From positions 1 to 6,172 of the forward strand of contig CANQKL010000102.1 of the NCBI GenBank assembly GCA_947624455.1: a DNA stretch of 6,172 nt, read 5' to 3'. Origin of the DNA: an uncultured Clostridia bacterium (GTDB lineage Bacteria; Bacillota; Clostridia; UMGS1883). Below are positions 5,431-6,172 of this stretch, piece by piece. Position 1 is the first letter of the stretch, and each line of letters starts with the position of its first letter. A program made the translations under genes and the position numbers. A model generated the notes under the pieces. The model was not told the origin of the DNA. It did not search any database and saw only the letters and a program-made list of their open reading frames with translations.

Positions 5431-5444
5431 TTATACCTATATAC

Positions 5445-5456
5445 ATTGTACACAAT
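5445..5456. promoter_or_regulatory. Inverted repeat over the -10 box (candidate operator)
   Basis: ATTGT-AC-ACAAT is a perfect five-base inverted repeat with a two-base centre. It covers the -10 element of the sensor operon promoter, where a repressor would compete with RNA polymerase. It is short, so chance is possible. Confidence 0.35.
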
Positions 5457-5473
5457 TTGGCGGCCGATTTCAA
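5445..5473 (-). promoter_or_regulatory. Sigma-A promoter of the sensor operon
   Basis: On the minus strand TTGAAA (5468-5473) and TACAAT (5445-5450) are separated by 17 bases. Transcription should start near 5438. Runs of A and T just upstream (5477-5506) resemble an UP element. Confidence 0.7.
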
Positions 5474-5553
5474 GACTTTTTTGTAAAAAACTCATAAAAA
5501 CTTTTTGTCTTGAGGGCCTGCCCTATATTTTTCAAAAAAATTTAAAAAACCAC

Positions 5554-5582
5554 TTGACAAGACTCAACTTTTATGGTATCAT
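5554..5582 (+). promoter_or_regulatory. Promoter of the tRNA-Thr/tRNA-Tyr unit
   Basis: A perfect TTGACA (5554-5559), 17-base spacer and TATCAT (5577-5582) place the start near 5589, about 18 bases before tRNA-Thr. The A/T runs at 5528-5549 look like an UP element, as expected of a strong stable-RNA promoter. Confidence 0.85.
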
Positions 5583-5606
5583 AACTACTGTTCGGGGTCA
5601 AAGCCT

Positions 5607-5682
5607 GCCGGCGTAGCTCAGTTGGTAGAGCAGCTGATTTGTAATCAGCAGGTCGTAGGTTCGAGTCCTATTGCCGGCTCCA
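5607..5682 (+). tRNA. tRNA-Thr (anticodon TGT)
   Basis: A 76-base cloverleaf with encoded CCA. The acceptor GCCGGCG pairs with TGCCGGC (last pair G-U). The D arm contains AGCTCAGTTGGTAGAGC. The anticodon stem GCTGA/TCAGC holds loop TTTGTAA with TGT at 5640-5642, reading ACA and related Thr codons. The T arm has GTTCGAGTCC, and the discriminator is T at 5679. Confidence 0.97.
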
Positions 5683-5695
5683 CATAACTTAATAC

Positions 5696-5780
5696 GGAGG
5701 AGTTCCCGAGCGGCCAAAGGGGGCAGACTGTAAATCTGTTGTCACTGACTTCGGTGGTCCGAATCCACCCTCCTCCACCA
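5696..5780 (+). tRNA. tRNA-Tyr (anticodon GTA)
   Basis: An 85-base class II tRNA with encoded CCA. The acceptor GGAGGAG pairs with CTCCTCC, discriminator A. The anticodon stem GCAGA/TCTGT holds loop CTGTAAA with GTA at 5730-5732. A long variable arm (about 5738-5754) and T arm GGTGG-TCCGAAT-CCACC follow. It lies 13 bases after tRNA-Thr and is surely co-transcribed. Confidence 0.97.
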
Positions 5781-5810
5781 AAAGCGCCAGGTTCTGGCGC
5801 TTTTACTTTT
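5781..5810 (+). terminator. Intrinsic terminator after tRNA-Tyr
   Basis: AAAGCGCCAG and CTGGCGCTTT form a ten-pair stem with a three-base GTT loop, followed by TTTTACTTTT. It abuts the tRNA CCA end directly. Confidence 0.9.
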
Positions 5811-5828
5811 TCGCGGAGAGTGATCTTT

Positions 5829-6172
5829 ATGCAAACCATACTTTACGCTTATAGGGGCAACCTTTATGTCAACCTCACCAACCGCTGTCCCTGCCGCTGC
5901 TCCTTCTGCCTGCGCCAGACAAAGGACGAGATGGACGGCAGCGGCAGCCTCTGGCTGGAGCGGGAGCCTACTGTGGATGAGGTGAAGGCCGAGCTGGAGA
6001 AGTACGACCTGTCCTCCTTTGGGGAGCTGGTGTTCTGCGGCTTCGGCGAGCCTACACAGCGGCTGGACGCCATTGTTGAGATAACAAAATATGTAAAGAC
6101 GAAAAATCCCACGGTTCCCATACGCGTCAACACAAACGGCCTGTCCGACCTGATAAACGGTCGGGACACGGC
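5829..6172 (+). CDS. Radical SAM protein, TatD-associated type (partial, 3' end off window)
   Basis: The first 114 codons of a gene that continues beyond the window. The radical SAM [4Fe-4S] motif C20-x3-C24-x2-C27 lies in NRCPCRCSFCLR (18-29), and a GFGEPT motif for SAM binding occurs near residue 76. VNTNGL near residue 105 is also typical. The early position of the motif and its context (LYVNLTNRCPCRC) resemble the TatD-associated radical SAM family often encoded beside tatD in Firmicutes; its reaction is unknown. GGAGAG (5815-5820) lies eight bases before the ATG. Only 18 bases separate the tRNA terminator from the start, and no promoter is visible, so expression may depend on read-through from the tRNA promoter. 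Confidence 0.88.
   Translation, partial: MQTILYAYRGNLYVNLTNRCPCRCSFCLRQTKDEMDGSGSLWLEREPTVDEVKAELEKYDLSSFGELVFCGFGEPTQRLDAIVEITKYVKTKNPTVPIRVNTNGLSDLINGRDT

Larger units (their letters stand above)
5307..5438 (-). ncRNA. Structured 5' leader of the sensor operon (candidate cis-regulatory RNA)
   Basis: About 132 bases lie between the inferred start of transcription and the ATG at 5306. A perfect 14-base inverted repeat (GGCAATACCGCACA on the plus strand at 5334-5347, complement at 5417-5430) closes the element. Imperfect pairing extends it to about 20 positions (18 matched). Inside is a ten-pair hairpin (5380-5411). The closing stem ends 11 bases before the AGGAGG site and is not followed by a U-tract. 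I do not recognise a known riboswitch class; no T-box motif is present. Confidence 0.55.

Noticed and set aside
5307..5438. T-box leader or known metabolite riboswitch
   Set aside because: I found no T-box antiterminator motif and none of the conserved cores I know for cobalamin, glycine, c-di-GMP, fluoride or THF aptamers; it is therefore left as an unclassified structured leader.
5645..5839. Minus-strand ORF of 64 codons with a GLEPTTC ending
   Set aside because: It is the antisense of tRNA-Thr and tRNA-Tyr plus the terminator. Such translations are a well-known false-positive protein family.
1..6172. CRISPR array, insertion sequence or prophage
   Set aside because: No regularly spaced repeats, transposase, integrase or terminal inverted repeats were seen.

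Overview
The window looks like part of a chromosome from an anaerobic, fermentative Clostridia-type Firmicute (Oscillospiraceae/Ruminococcaceae-like is a reasonable guess). The reasons are the [FeFe]-hydrogenase-associated gene set, strong AGGAGG ribosome binding sites, sigma-A type promoters in AT-rich gaps between GC-rich genes, and CCA-encoded tRNAs. No species can be named from the sequence alone.

Layout. Almost everything from 1 to 5306 lies on the minus strand and reads right to left. A promoter at 5445-5473 starts a long structured leader (about 5438-5307). It is followed by a tightly packed operon: DRTGG-domain protein 1 (5306-4953), a SpoIIAB/RsbW-like anti-sigma/serine kinase ATPase (4956-4528, ATGA overlap), a sensory-type [FeFe]-hydrogenase-like protein (HydS-like, 4440-3145), DRTGG-domain protein 2 (3085-2756), a PHP phosphoesterase (2754-2023) and a membrane protein made of two tandem YcxB-like units (2036-990). 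A second sigma-A promoter (893-921), flanked by two operator-like palindromes, drives a NuoE/HydC-like thioredoxin-fold [2Fe-2S] protein (794-300) and a GHKL ATPase (282 to the window edge).

On the plus strand the divergent side carries a promoter (5554-5582), tRNA-Thr(TGT), tRNA-Tyr(GTA), an intrinsic terminator, and the start of a TatD-associated-type radical SAM gene that runs off the right edge.

How the genes may work together (inference). The first operon resembles a redox/H2-sensing module. The HydS-like protein keeps the four H-cluster cysteines but has Ala where catalytic hydrogenases have the proton-transfer Cys, as in sensory [FeFe] hydrogenases. It sits beside an anti-sigma-like kinase, two DRTGG domains and a PHP phosphoesterase, which are signalling rather than metabolic partners. 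The second unit begins the usual electron-bifurcating hydrogenase order (hydC, GHKL ATPase, then normally hydB/hydA).

The most striking anomaly is at the left edge. The GHKL ATPase starts as the hydrogenase-cluster ATPase but, from the shared DNGxGM motif onward, reads as the ATPase domain of HtpG (Hsp90). It is either a genuine gene fusion or a recombination/assembly chimera placed exactly on a motif both families share.
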